Shown: positions 15,057 through 23,756, counted from the first letter of the stretch. The stretch: 27,822 nt of DNA from Acidobacteriota bacterium (GCA_003161495.1 PMOP01000461.1:1-27822); one strand, 5' to 3'. Notes: generated by a model from the sequence alone, not told the origin. A program made the numbers and translations.

Positions 15057-17600
15057 TTACTTCGCTTGATTGCGCGACTGGCTGAGCAAATTCACAAACA
15101 GGCGGAAGGCCCCGGCGTTTCCTTCGGGCAACTGGCGCGAGAAGGAGAGGCCCGTGTAGATGTATGTGCCTTTCCCGGTGCGCGTCCAGACCAGGCTGCC
15201 GAGCAGATCTTTTTCGCCGGGATCGTGCATCGCGAGGACCGCCTGATATTTGGCATCCCACTTCTCCAGAAAATAGAGGCCGCGCTCCTGCACCCAGCCG
15301 TCGAAATCATGGGCTGCGATTTTATTCGGGAAATTCAGAAGCGGGCTCGCGGGATCGGTGAAATTCACCGCGGAATTTTCGTCGGTGACGCGCGGACCCG
15401 GGCCCATTGTCGCCGGAAATGGGGCGAGCTTGAGCGCGTCCCAAATCGCGGGGCGCTGATCCAGCACGATCAGCGTGCCGCCACCCGCGGCGTAATCGAG
15501 CAGGCGCGAATTGGAGGCGACCACGTCGGAACGCAGTTCATAGGCGCGCATGCCGGCCACGATGGCGTCGAACTGGCTGAGATCGCCGAAGGCCAGGGCG
15601 TTCGCGTCGAGATTCTCGACGTCGACGCCGAGGCGCCGCAACGAATCCGGAATGGCCGCGTCATTGTCGGCGGAAATGTAGCCCACGCGCAAATGTTCCG
15701 GCACGGTGATGGAAAACACATGCACGGGCACAGTGGCGGGCGCGCTCCAAAGATAGGTGGGCAGCGAAGGCAGCGGCTCCAGCGAAGTTTCAAATGTTTC
15801 CTGCCCGCGTTTCGCAAAGGCCTTCAGGACGTAATTTCCCGCCGCGATTTTCGTGGGAGGAGTGACCGCGATATGCACCAGGCGATCGCCCGCGCCTGAA
15901 AATTCCACGGATTCGAGCGCAGGGGCTTTCCAGCCGGCCGGCACTTCCACTCCCACGCTAACCTTTGATGGGGTTTGCGCAAAGGAGTGCACGCGCGCAA
16001 AGACATCGAATTGTTTTGGCTGGCGCGACTCAACCACCACGTATTGCTCAGGCTCGGGTGTGAGTCCAACGGGTGGAACGATGCGCAGCGGGTAACTCAA
16101 TACGCTGACCGTGGATGCGTGCAGGCTTTCTACCGGCGTGGTGAAATCGAATGCATAGCCCTCGGCTTCGACATGCGTTCGCGCGAGAACCAGCGGCGGC
16201 GGAAACGGCCGCAGAAAATCGCTCGGCGCGTGCGGCGTTTGCGCTCCCGTGGGAACAGCGACGCTGAAATTCGTCGAGCCGTCCTTTTCCTCCTGCTTCG
16301 TGATGCTCCACCCTGACGGCAGCGCAAGGTCCAGCTTGGAAAATGTGGCCGGGATATCCTTGCGGTACGCTATTTCGGCGCGCACGCCGAATCCTTCGCC
16401 GGCGACAAGTTCACTGCGGTCGGCATTGGATACAATTTTGATGGCCGCGGCATCGGCGAACGCATGATTGATTCGTTCGCGCACTTGCTCGAGTTCCCAC
16501 AATCCGCTTGCCGCAGACGGTTCCTGCGAGCGCTTCACTTGCTCTTCGAGCGCCGCAATCTGTTTGCCGGCTTCGGCGATCGAGCGCACGGCGCCGGGCC
16601 AGTCCAGTTTTTCCGCGGCCATGCGAGCTTGATCAAGATCGTGGTCAGCTGCAGCAAGCGCATCCTGAGACGGCACCGGAAGCACGCGGGCAAGCGACGT
16701 GATCGGTTGCGCAAAATCGGACGGCGAAGGTTGTCCTCCCGTCGCGAACTTCAAGCCGTACGGGCGCCGAAGGAACGGCGAATTGAGGAACGGCGTCACG
16801 CCTTGCGAGCGGTGATGCAGATAGCCCTGGAGGGCAATGTCTCGATAACTGAGCCCCCAAATCGGAGAAATTTCATCAGCGGGCACCACCCACGAACCGG
16901 TGTAATCCACCTTCTCATCCTGCGCGGTCGCGCGCACCGGATCGAGAATCATTTCAGCGCGCCATGGCTTCAGCCCCTCGGCAATTTGTTCGGGATATTT
17001 CGTCGGATCGGCCGCGGCCTCGACGGCTTTCGGCGTTTGATAGCCCGAATCCTGATGATTGCCGTGGCCCGTTTTCATGCCGCCCCAGCCGTTGATTACA
17101 ATTTGCGGGCGCAGCATACGAATCGCGCGCACCATGTCTTCCAGCTCCACCCCATTCCATTTTTCGAGTGTCTCTTCGAGCGTTTTTGAAAATCCGAAAT
17201 CGACGACGCGCGTGAAATAAAGGTGCGGCCCTTCGACGTTCATCGCCGCCGAAAGCTCGGCGCTGCGCAAGATGCCGAGTTGCGCGCCCTGCTCCGGGCC
17301 GATGGCGTTCTGGCCGCCCTCGCCGCGATTCAGCGTCAAAAGCGTCGTGTCCGTGCCCAGCGCGTGCGGCAGATACGTGAGCAGCGTGGAGGCTTCGTCA
17401 TCGGGATGGGCCACGGTGAAGAGGACGCGCGTCACGACGCGTGCTTTTTGGATCGATTCGAGCGTGTCCGCAACGCTTTGGCCGCGGCCGGGAGCGGGAG
17501 GTTCCTGCTGCGCGCTCACGCGACTCAAAACGAGCGTCAGCGCGCTGATCGCAACCAGAAGCGAAAGCACTCCGAATTTTTGCCGGCGTTTGCGTTTCAT
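15057..17600 (-). CDS. Large exported PIG-L/LmbE-family deacetylase with extra C-terminal domains
   Basis: An 847-residue exported protein. A signal peptide (about 1-31, basic start then VLSLLVAISALTLVLSRVSAQ) precedes a PIG-L/LmbE domain (about 55-330) with AHPDDE (64-69) and GHGNHQDSG (His182), the zinc-binding signature of GlcNAc-type N-deacetylases; RGEGGQN is also present. Next come beta-rich repeats (about 400-650) and a Rossmann-like ThuA/GATase-type domain near 655-830 (GYISADND, FDAIVAGMRAYELR, GGGTLIVLDQ). Family members without extensions are about 250 residues. The ATG at 17600 overlaps the permease stop by four bases (ATGA), so translation is probably coupled; the frame extends upstream into the permease. 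The substrate is unknown, but an extracytoplasmic amino-sugar conjugate is plausible. Confidence 0.85.
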   Translation of the reverse strand: MKRKRRQKFGVLSLLVAISALTLVLSRVSAQQEPPAPGRGQSVADTLESIQKARVVTRVLFTVAHPDDEASTLLTYLPHALGTDTTLLTLNRGEGGQNAIGPEQGAQLGILRSAELSAAMNVEGPHLYFTRVVDFGFSKTLEETLEKWNGVELEDMVRAIRMLRPQIVINGWGGMKTGHGNHQDSGYQTPKAVEAAADPTKYPEQIAEGLKPWRAEMILDPVRATAQDEKVDYTGSWVVPADEISPIWGLSYRDIALQGYLHHRSQGVTPFLNSPFLRRPYGLKFATGGQPSPSDFAQPITSLARVLPVPSQDALAAADHDLDQARMAAEKLDWPGAVRSIAEAGKQIAALEEQVKRSQEPSAASGLWELEQVRERINHAFADAAAIKIVSNADRSELVAGEGFGVRAEIAYRKDIPATFSKLDLALPSGWSITKQEEKDGSTNFSVAVPTGAQTPHAPSDFLRPFPPPLVLARTHVEAEGYAFDFTTPVESLHASTVSVLSYPLRIVPPVGLTPEPEQYVVVESRQPKQFDVFARVHSFAQTPSKVSVGVEVPAGWKAPALESVEFSGAGDRLVHIAVTPPTKIAAGNYVLKAFAKRGQETFETSLEPLPSLPTYLWSAPATVPVHVFSITVPEHLRVGYISADNDAAIPDSLRRLGVDVENLDANALAFGDLSQFDAIVAGMRAYELRSDVVASNSRLLDYAAGGGTLIVLDQRPAIWDALKLAPFPATMGPGPRVTDENSAVNFTDPASPLLNFPNKIAAHDFDGWVQERGLYFLEKWDAKYQAVLAMHDPGEKDLLGSLVWTRTGKGTYIYTGLSFSRQLPEGNAGAFRLFVNLLSQSRNQAK

Positions 17601-18970
17601 TGTTGCGCCTCTGTGGCCGCGACAACGGCGAATGGCCAGATGCGGCGATAGCGCGCCTGAATCATATAAGTAACGATGCCCAAAGCGATCACGCCAAGCC
17701 CTCCAAGCGCGAATTTCCATCCCGTGGAATAAAATAACGCGACCCAGCCCAAAATCGCCAGCAGGGCCGGCCAAGGATAGAGCCACATCTTAAAGGGAAG
17801 CCGCTCCGGAGGCCAGCGCCGCCGCAGGATCATCACGCCCACGCCCTGGCTGATGAACTGCACGATCAGACGCACGGCGATGATCGCCTTGATCACACTG
17901 GATAATCGGAAGAGCACGCTGAACGCGAGCGACGCGGCGCCCAGAAACAATAGCGACACGTGCGGAAAATGTTTTTTGGGATGCACGCGCGCGAAGACCG
18001 GGAAAAAATTCCCGTCCTCGGCCGCGGCAAATGGCACGCGCGAATAGCTGAGCAGCGTGGTGAAGAGCGAAGCAAACGCGATCCACAAAATCATGATCGT
18101 GGCGAACGTGGCGGCGCGCGGGCCATACAGCCTCTCGACGAACGTGCTCACGATGTATTGCGAATTCTGCGCCTCGCGCCACGGCACGACGCCCAGAATG
18201 CTCGTCTGCATCGCGAGGTACAACACGGCGATTCCCGCGATCGAAATTAAAATCGCGCGCGGAATGTTGCGCTCAGGTTCGCGAATCTCCGCGCCCAGAT
18301 TGCAGATGTGGTAATAGCCGAGGTAGGTATAAACCGTGTTGACCGACGCCGAGCCGAGCCCCGCGAAAAACAGCCACGACCAATTCCATGCTCCCGGCGG
18401 AAAATCAAACGCCATGCGCGCCGAAAAATGAGTCACTCCTCCCCAAATCAGCCACGCCATCGTGCCCACGACGCCGATCCACAGAAATTTTGAGATCGTC
18501 CCCACCGCCGAAATCCTGCGGTACAAAAGCCCGATTAAAAGCAGAACCAGACCCGCCGAAATCAATTTCTGCTCATACGTTCCGAGTGGAATAAGATAGG
18601 TGAGATACTGCGAAAATCCAATCGCGCCCGATGCCACTACCAGCGGCGCCTGAATGAGCGTCTGCCAGATATAAAGAAACGACATCAGCCGCCCGCCGCG
18701 CCCCGGCCCATAAATTTCCCGCAGAAACGCATACGTCCCGCCGGCCCGAGGCATAGCCGCACCAAGTTCCGCCCAAACAAGTCCATCGAGCAAGGAAAGC
18801 ACGGCACCCGCGACCCATGCCAGCAGACATTGCGGTCCTCCCATCGCCTGAATGACGAGCGGAATCACGATGAACGGCCCAATCCCGACCATCGCGTTCA
18901 TGTTCAGCGCGACAGCCTCGCTCAGGCCGAGCCCTCGTTCGAGTTGTTCCTCCGGTAAAGGTGTGGACAT
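17597..18970 (-). CDS. APC-superfamily amino acid permease
   Basis: A 457-residue polytopic membrane protein with about 12 hydrophobic helices. The opening LGLSEAVALNMNAMVGIGPFIVIPLV contains the unwound GIGPFI motif of helix 1 in APC transporters, and AELGAAMPRAGGTYAFLREIYG is the conserved helix 2/loop signature. AEIREPERNIPRAI is the typical cytoplasmic loop. It probably imports an amino acid or amine by proton or sodium symport, or exchanges it; the substrate cannot be deduced. Its last codons overlap the start of the PIG-L protein gene, so the pair forms an operon and may handle related compounds. A terminator ends just upstream of its leader. Start chosen at ATG 18970. Confidence 0.9.
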   Translation of the reverse strand: MSTPLPEEQLERGLGLSEAVALNMNAMVGIGPFIVIPLVIQAMGGPQCLLAWVAGAVLSLLDGLVWAELGAAMPRAGGTYAFLREIYGPGRGGRLMSFLYIWQTLIQAPLVVASGAIGFSQYLTYLIPLGTYEQKLISAGLVLLLIGLLYRRISAVGTISKFLWIGVVGTMAWLIWGGVTHFSARMAFDFPPGAWNWSWLFFAGLGSASVNTVYTYLGYYHICNLGAEIREPERNIPRAILISIAGIAVLYLAMQTSILGVVPWREAQNSQYIVSTFVERLYGPRAATFATIMILWIAFASLFTTLLSYSRVPFAAAEDGNFFPVFARVHPKKHFPHVSLLFLGAASLAFSVLFRLSSVIKAIIAVRLIVQFISQGVGVMILRRRWPPERLPFKMWLYPWPALLAILGWVALFYSTGWKFALGGLGVIALGIVTYMIQARYRRIWPFAVVAATEAQQ

Positions 18971-19065
18971 GTTCGGCGCGAAGCGCGCAAAGCATATCAG
19001 ATGCTGGGAAGGGGCTAAAGCTTCGAGGCAAACCGGGAGTGGTGAGAATTCTGATCCGCAAGTGC

Positions 19066-19134
19066 AATAAAAAGGGCGCCCCTTTATTCAGGCGTTGGGG
19101 GATGGCACCAACACCTGCAAAAAGGAGCGCCCTT
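19066..19134 (-). terminator. Long-stem intrinsic terminator after the exported Asp/Arg-rich protein
   Basis: On the minus strand a long interrupted hairpin forms: AAGGGCGC, CCTTT, CAGG and GTTGG on one side pair with CCAAC, CCTG, AAAGG and GCGCCCTT on the other, with a 9-base loop and single mismatches. It is followed by TTTTTATT. It lies 24 bp beyond the stop at 19158 and separates that gene from the permease. Confidence 0.8.
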
Positions 19135-19157
19135 GAATGACGCGCGGGTCCCGTCAG

Positions 19158-19778
19158 TTAGTTATGATCGTTGTACCAATCGTGATAGTGATGTCCTTCA
19201 CGGTCGGTGCCGCGGTCAGCTACGCCCATTTCGAGAGGCTGCTGCAGGCGGAACGTCAAAACGGAATCGCGAGGAATCCGAACGACGTGCCCGCGGGCTT
19301 CCCCGCCCTGAATCGCGCCGACAATGGAACCGACCAGGCTGTCGTCCTGCCGTGCCTCCTGGCGATTGGGTTCCACCTTTACTGCGTATCGTTCGCCATT
19401 CACTGTCACCGATTCGATGTCGATAATCAGATCATTGTCGTGGGAGACTCGCACCATCAGTTCCACGCGCGAACCTCTGGGAATTGCGAGACGGCCATCG
19501 TTTCCGCGCACGTCCTGATCTACCGTTCCGCTGTAAACTTGATTGTCTCTGTGGTCCGTATCGATGGTGTCATTGCTGCGCACGGCAATCGTTGTTCCGG
19601 GATCAAGCCGCGTGACTCGATCTCGGTCCCGATCCCTGTCATGATCGTCTCTGTCTTGGGCAGAAACGCCTGGCAGGATGCTCAGAGCCACTAGAAGCGC
19701 CATGGCTCCAAAAAATCCAGCCAAGGGTCGGGCAGCAGTAATAGACTTCTCGTTCCACTTCGTCCGAATAATTTTCAT
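19158..19778 (-). CDS. Exported protein of unknown function with Asp/Arg-rich linker
   Basis: A 206-residue exported protein. A signal peptide (about 1-36, basic start, GFFGAMALLVALSILPGVSA then QD) is followed by an Asp/Arg/His repeat (DRDDHDRDRDRDR). The core has LDPGTTIAVRSNDTI, YSGTVDQDV, LAIPRGSRVELMVRVS, LIIDIESVTVNGERYAVKVE and a final IPRDSVLTFRLQQPL. I recognise the pattern PGT-x-I-x-VR ... IPRGS ... VLTFRL from exported acidobacterial hypothetical proteins but know no function. A short Gly/Ile segment (LVGSIVGAIQGG) could be a reduced glycine zipper. The C-terminus is His/Asp rich and might bind metal. The ATG at 19778 is used, with GGAGGAGG about ten bases upstream; a TTG at 19787 is possible. 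Confidence 0.72.
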   Translation of the reverse strand: MKIIRTKWNEKSITAARPLAGFFGAMALLVALSILPGVSAQDRDDHDRDRDRDRVTRLDPGTTIAVRSNDTIDTDHRDNQVYSGTVDQDVRGNDGRLAIPRGSRVELMVRVSHDNDLIIDIESVTVNGERYAVKVEPNRQEARQDDSLVGSIVGAIQGGEARGHVVRIPRDSVLTFRLQQPLEMGVADRGTDREGHHYHDWYNDHN

Positions 19779-20024
19779 TGTCCTCAATCCTCCTCCGATA
19801 GGGACCTGGGCCTGCCCCGACTATACTTTCCACATTACGGTTGAAGATTGGGTTTCATCAATCAGAGGAAGACTGTATTCGCAGGGGTGAATTTCGTGGC
19901 AGGCTCAGCCTCCGATCTGCGAAAACAGAGACACAATAATATTTCGCGGGCGCCGGGGGCGCCTGCATTCGCGGACTATTTCGCTTATTTAGCCGCTAAT
20001 GAAATCAAGGCAACGGGGAAGTGC

Positions 20025-20261
20025 TTAAATTTTCCCGTCGGGCAACTTGTCGGACGCGGAAGCCGCGGCGCTCTTTGCCTTCTTCGGCGCTTTTTTGCCG
20101 CGATACGCTGGTCCCCAATCCACACCATGCCGCGTGGAATCATGCGTTCCAGTATCCAATCCGCCTTGATTCAAATCCTGCTGTTCGATGTTCTCGGATT
20201 CCTGCCGTCCTTCGTCCCGGTCTTCTTCCCTGCCGGATGGGTTTATTTTCTCGTCAGCCAT
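20025..20261 (-). CDS. Small hydrophilic protein of unknown function
   Basis: A 78-residue, very hydrophilic protein. The first half is acidic and Gln/Asn rich (EEDRDEGRQESENIEQQ), the middle reads GGLDTGTHDSTRHGVDWGP, and the end is a Lys/Ala tail (RGKKAPKKAKSAAASAS). It has no signal peptide, Cys or membrane segment and is probably disordered. The start at 20261 is strongly supported by GGAGG eight bases upstream, even though the frame stays open to 20369. It is divergent from the membrane protein gene at 20425. A GC hairpin (GGCGCC/GGCGCC, 19949-19963) lies downstream without a clear T-tract. I do not recognise a family. Confidence 0.6.
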   Translation of the reverse strand: MADEKINPSGREEDRDEGRQESENIEQQDLNQGGLDTGTHDSTRHGVDWGPAYRGKKAPKKAKSAAASASDKLPDGKI

Positions 20262-20424
20262 GATGTCGGCCTCCTTCAGTCTTTGATGCCCGTAATCAAT
20301 TTTAGGTGCCACGATAAATAAGGTCGATAAGGTAAAACAGGTAGCAAACAGAATAATCACGGCCGGCAAACGCAGAGATTAATTGCGCTTATTTCGCGCA
20401 GAAAAGGCAAAATGATGCAAAATC

Positions 20425-21366
20425 GTGGCGGAGCAAATCGCCTGGATGCTGAAGCTTGGAATTATCCTGACTGCAGCAACCATCACGGTGCTCATCGTGG
20501 AATTTTTCCGCGCGCGCCGCAGGCCCTTTCCCGCCCACGGCTGGCTCGGCCTCTTCGCGCTGCTTGGCGCGGAGTACTTGATGTTTCACGGCATCGAGCC
20601 GGCGGCGACGTATTTCAGCCCGGTGGCCTGGACCTCGTACATCCTGATCGCCGATGCCGCAATCTTTGCGATCTCCGGCCATTCACGGTTGCGCGAGGAG
20701 CCGCTCGGGTTGATGAAGATGGCGGCGCTTTCCATTCCGCTGTGGCTGATTTTTGAGGCGTACAATTTGCGGCTCGCGAACTGGGCGTACGTCGGCCTGC
20801 CGCAGGGGCGCGTCGAAAGATGGTTCGGCTACGGTTGGGCGTTCGCGACGATCACGCCGGGAATTTTCATGACCGCCGCGCTCATCGATTCCTTCGGCTG
20901 GTTCAAAGAGGATTCGCGCCCGCTGCGTTTCAGCCGCGCGATGGAAACAACGTTCGTCGCGCTCGGCGCGGCAATGCTCGTCGTGCCGCTTGTGGCCCCC
21001 AGGCGCGTCGCCGCGTATCTTTTCGCATTCGTCTGGCTCGGTTTTTTATTTCTTCTCGAGCCGATCAACCGCCGCCTTCACTTGCCCTCCTTCGAGAGAG
21101 ATCTCGCGCGGGGAAGTCGCACGCGGCTCTACTCGTTCCTCGCGGCGGGCTGGGTGTGCGGCTGGCTTTGGGAATTCTGGAATTACTGGGCTCGTACTGG
21201 ATGGGTGTATACGTTCCCAATCGGCCAGCACTGGAAGATTTTTCAGATGCCCGCGCCGGGTTATCTGGCTTTCCCGGTGTATGCGCTAGAATGTTTCGCG
21301 ATGTACGTGTACGGCGCGTGGCTCCTCAGCCCCAAATACGTCGCCGAGAAAAAATATTCGGAATAG
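20425..21366 (+). CDS. Polytopic membrane protein with an internal duplication, function unknown
   Basis: A 313-residue protein with about eight hydrophobic helices and no known family that I can name. Two segments resemble each other: residues 110-126 (FEAYNLRLANWAYVGLP) and 249-265 (WEFWNYWARTGWVYTFP), both ending a helix with Glu, Asn, Trp-x-Tyr and Pro in register, so the protein probably arose by duplication of a four-helix unit. Positions rich in Trp/Tyr/Glu/Asn near the membrane surface suggest a binding or catalytic site made from both halves. The start is GTG at 20425 without a strong ribosome binding site. The next gene, an exported TPR protein, begins four bases after the stop. Confidence 0.72.
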   Translation: MAEQIAWMLKLGIILTAATITVLIVEFFRARRRPFPAHGWLGLFALLGAEYLMFHGIEPAATYFSPVAWTSYILIADAAIFAISGHSRLREEPLGLMKMAALSIPLWLIFEAYNLRLANWAYVGLPQGRVERWFGYGWAFATITPGIFMTAALIDSFGWFKEDSRPLRFSRAMETTFVALGAAMLVVPLVAPRRVAAYLFAFVWLGFLFLLEPINRRLHLPSFERDLARGSRTRLYSFLAAGWVCGWLWEFWNYWARTGWVYTFPIGQHWKIFQMPAPGYLAFPVYALECFAMYVYGAWLLSPKYVAEKKYSE

Positions 21367-21370
21367 CCGC

Positions 21371-22339
21371 ATGCGCATTTCAAACCGATACTTCCGCGTA
21401 TTGTTCTTACTGGCCCTTGCGGCATGCGCATATTTTTGCCCTCTGCAAGCGTGCGCCTCTGAACTCGATATTCCTCCGGATGCGACCAAGGCCATCAACT
21501 TGATGTACTTGGGCAAGCCCGAGGAAGCCGTCGCGCTCGCTCACAAGCTCGAAGCCGCGCGGCCCGAACATCCGCTCGGATATCTCATCGAAGCCGACGT
21601 GCTTTGGTGGAATATTTATTGCAAATGGTCCGAGCGAAAATACAACACGATTGACGCCTGGAGCCACACGCGCCCCGCGGACGCCGATGACGATGCGGAC
21701 CTTGCGCTCTCCGACAAAGTGGCGCGCCTCGCCGAAGCCGGCATCGCCAGGCAGGACACGGCCGAAATGGAATTGTACGCGGGACTGGGCTATGCATCGC
21801 GCGCGCGGCTGCTGGGCCTGCGTTTTGAGAAAATGCCGGTGGCGCATGCGGGCGTCGAGGCGCGCAAACACCTGCTGCGCTGCCTCGAACTCGATCCCGA
21901 AATGGCGGACGCCTACCTGGGCCTCGGGCTCTACAACTATTACGTCGACACGCTTTCCGCTATGGCCAAAATTCTGCGTTTTTTTATGGGCATTCCGGGC
22001 GGAGACAAGCACGTGGGTTTGCGTCAACTCGAGATTGCTTCTACCAAAGGAGAACTGACCGAGCTCGAAGCGCGCTTCAACATGGCCAAGAGCCTCCGCA
22101 ACTACGATTTCGATTACGCGCGCGCTGAAAAGGCCGCGGCACCATTGATTGCCGAATATCCGGCGAATTGCATATTCTTGCTGCTCACGGGAGACATCGA
22201 GCAAAAACTCGGCCACACCGAAGAGGCTGCCGCGAAGTTTCGCACCGTGGCCGCGGCTCAATGGGAAGAGCCTGTATGCGCGGAGCGCGCCCGCAAGCTC
22301 GCCAACGAAGCACTCGCTTCGATAAGCGTGAACCAATGA
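21371..22339 (+). CDS. Exported TPR-like protein
   Basis: A 322-residue protein with an N-terminal signal peptide (about 1-29, FRVLFLLALAACAYFCPLQACAS); the AAC and QAC sites raise the chance of lipidation but neither is a full lipobox. The mature part is helical and TPR-like: KAINLMYLGKPEEAVALAHKLEAARPEHPLGY, then a long insertion rich in Asp and Trp (WWNIYCKWSERKYN), a repeat around HLLRCLELDPEMADAYLGLGLYNYYVD, and a final repeat near LLTGDIEQKLGHTEEAAAKFRTV (pieces). It starts four bases after the membrane protein stop, so the two are almost certainly one operon and may form a complex at the membrane surface. Function is unknown. Confidence 0.8.
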   Translation: MRISNRYFRVLFLLALAACAYFCPLQACASELDIPPDATKAINLMYLGKPEEAVALAHKLEAARPEHPLGYLIEADVLWWNIYCKWSERKYNTIDAWSHTRPADADDDADLALSDKVARLAEAGIARQDTAEMELYAGLGYASRARLLGLRFEKMPVAHAGVEARKHLLRCLELDPEMADAYLGLGLYNYYVDTLSAMAKILRFFMGIPGGDKHVGLRQLEIASTKGELTELEARFNMAKSLRNYDFDYARAEKAAAPLIAEYPANCIFLLLTGDIEQKLGHTEEAAAKFRTVAAAQWEEPVCAERARKLANEALASISVNQ

Positions 22340-22522
22340 GAATTTGTTACCGTGAGCGTAATGTGCTTCGCTGTCGGGGGATCTTATGCTAGAGGAACGT
22401 TCTTAGAGGACAACATCTTGAATCACGTTGTGGACCAAGTGAGACCGTACTTCAGCCAATGACAGCCCAGTTTGCGCGTCTTCAGCTCCAGACTTCCGAA
22501 AGGAAAAGGATGGAGGGTCAAA

Positions 22523-22882
22523 ATGTTTCCTATCGCTACTGGAGTTATAGTGTTTTTTTGGGTGGCGGCAGTATTAGCAGGAATGGTTACAGGGCTGATT
22601 TCTGGCTCACTACTTGCGCGGGTTTTGAAGATTAACCTAAAGGGCATCTGGAAAGATGCACTGCTCGGCGGGATCGGTGTTTTTGTGGGTTACCTTCTCA
22701 CAATTAGTATGCCTTGGCCGGAAAACACTATCACTACAGATCAGAGCCGAACCACAATGCATCAGTTCCAGCATCCTTTCTTTGTTGGCTACGCGTTTGC
22801 TGCGGCATTTCCTGCGCTGCACCAACTCTACCGGCTGAGACAGTTTAGAAAAAGTCGTCCGCCAGCCACCGAGTGGAACTGA
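22523..22882 (+). CDS. Small membrane protein of unknown function
   Basis: A 119-residue protein with three likely membrane helices (about 5-35, 45-64 and 84-100) and a basic C-terminal tail (YRLRQFRKSRPP). The start at 22523 is supported by GGAGG six bases before the ATG; the frame extends to 22472 without support. The sequence is visibly less GC-rich than its neighbours, which may indicate later acquisition. A weak -10-like TATGCT lies about 130 bases upstream. The 183-bp spacer 22340-22522 shows nothing else. I do not recognise a family. Confidence 0.6.
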   Translation: MFPIATGVIVFFWVAAVLAGMVTGLISGSLLARVLKINLKGIWKDALLGGIGVFVGYLLTISMPWPENTITTDQSRTTMHQFQHPFFVGYAFAAAFPALHQLYRLRQFRKSRPPATEWN

Positions 22883-22916
22883 CAACCGAGTTTTCGCATG
22901 GGTCCACCCGAATTGA

Positions 22917-23288
22917 TTATTTCGCGCTCTTCTTATGATCCAACTTTAAGGTGAGGACGAATTCCTTGCGTGTGTCGAAGTTCGATATCGACCGCGTCCC
23001 CGACGTCCAGCCTTCGCGTTCAGCGTGAATTTCGTAGTCCACGTTAAGATCCAGCCCGCTGAAACGAAATGTCCCGTCACTGTCGGAGAGATGCGTAATG
23101 ATGTCCTGCGTGCGCAGATTTTTCAGATAGACCACAGCGGTTTCCACAGGGGCCTCTTCCTTGTCCACGACCGTGCCGCGAACCGTCCGCAGCTCGTTTT
23201 CCTTGCCCTTGGGTTTTTCCTGCGCGAACAGCACGGTAGCCGCCAAAACGGCGACCGTGACCAGTACAAGCGTTCTGCGCAGGTTCAT
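22917..23288 (-). CDS. Exported CarboxypepD_reg-like domain protein
   Basis: A 123-residue exported protein: signal peptide (about 1-22, LVLVTVAVLAATVLFAQ) and one carboxypeptidase-regulatory-like beta-sandwich domain. The domain signature is clear: VRGTVVDKEEAPVETAVVYLKN, then LSDSDGTFRFSGLDLNVDYEIHAEREGW, then LTLKLD. Such domains are non-enzymatic modules often found at the cell surface or at the start of TonB-dependent receptors; here the domain is alone. Its ATG overlaps the stop of the upstream gene by four bases (ATGA), so the two exported proteins are probably made together. Function beyond an extracytoplasmic binding or structural role is unknown. Confidence 0.82.
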   Translation of the reverse strand: MNLRRTLVLVTVAVLAATVLFAQEKPKGKENELRTVRGTVVDKEEAPVETAVVYLKNLRTQDIITHLSDSDGTFRFSGLDLNVDYEIHAEREGWTSGTRSISNFDTRKEFVLTLKLDHKKSAK

Positions 23289-23701
23289 GGTTTTCCTCCG
23301 GCTTCCGTCTCCGTTTTTGGCCCCGTGTGGGACGCCTTCTGGGGCTGCATCCGGATCGTCAGGTCCGCTTGATTGTCTTGTTGCGCGTCAATCTTGCGTG
23401 TTTCCGTTTTGAAGCCGCGCGCTTCGATCACGAGTTCGTACTCCGCGCCGGGTGGAACGCGGAAGGCCACCTCGCCCTGATGGTCGGACATTCCTTCCCA
23501 CTGAAATTTCTTTTGATCCGATCGGCGGACGCGTGCCCGGGCGCCCGGAAATGCGAAACCCTGTTCATTAAACACGGTAGTGAAAATGACAAAAACGCGG
23601 GGGCGCAGACCGCTTGCATCCTGGGCCCTGGCGGCCGGCTCAAAACTGCGTGCCGCGCCCGCGAGACAGACCAATCCAACGAAAGCAATCGTCAAGCGCA
23701 C
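23285..23701 (-). CDS. Exported CarboxypepD_reg-like domain protein, second copy
   Basis: A protein of about 138 residues. A signal peptide (LTIAFVGLVCLAGAARSFEPAARAQ) is followed by a beta-sandwich of the carboxypeptidase-regulatory type: FVIFTTVFNEQGFAFPGARARVR, then SDHQGEVAFRVPPGAEYELVIEARGF, then QADLTIRMQ. The GTG at 23701 (or TTG at 23695) is chosen because the signal peptide starts there. The open frame runs to 23965, but that upstream part is the shadow of the acidic LysW-like gene and reads as Lys/Arg junk. No good ribosome binding site is seen, so it may depend on translation of the upstream gene 55 bp away. The downstream neighbour has the same domain, so they may work as a pair. 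Confidence 0.75.
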   Translation of the reverse strand: MRLTIAFVGLVCLAGAARSFEPAARAQDASGLRPRVFVIFTTVFNEQGFAFPGARARVRRSDQKKFQWEGMSDHQGEVAFRVPPGAEYELVIEARGFKTETRKIDAQQDNQADLTIRMQPQKASHTGPKTETEAGGKP

Positions 23702-23756
23702 GGAAGTAAGGCGTCCAAAAGGAGAGAGGCGATGCCGGAAGAACGCGAAGAGCGGT

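Noticed and set aside
15066..15899. Plus-strand open frame of 277 codons opposite the PIG-L gene
   Set aside because: Composition rich in Arg/Gly/His and no recognisable domain; the minus strand has a signal peptide and zinc motifs.
21407..22336. Minus-strand open frame of 309 codons
   Set aside because: Antisense to the exported TPR gene, which has a signal peptide and a four-base link to its upstream neighbour; the opposite frame has neither.
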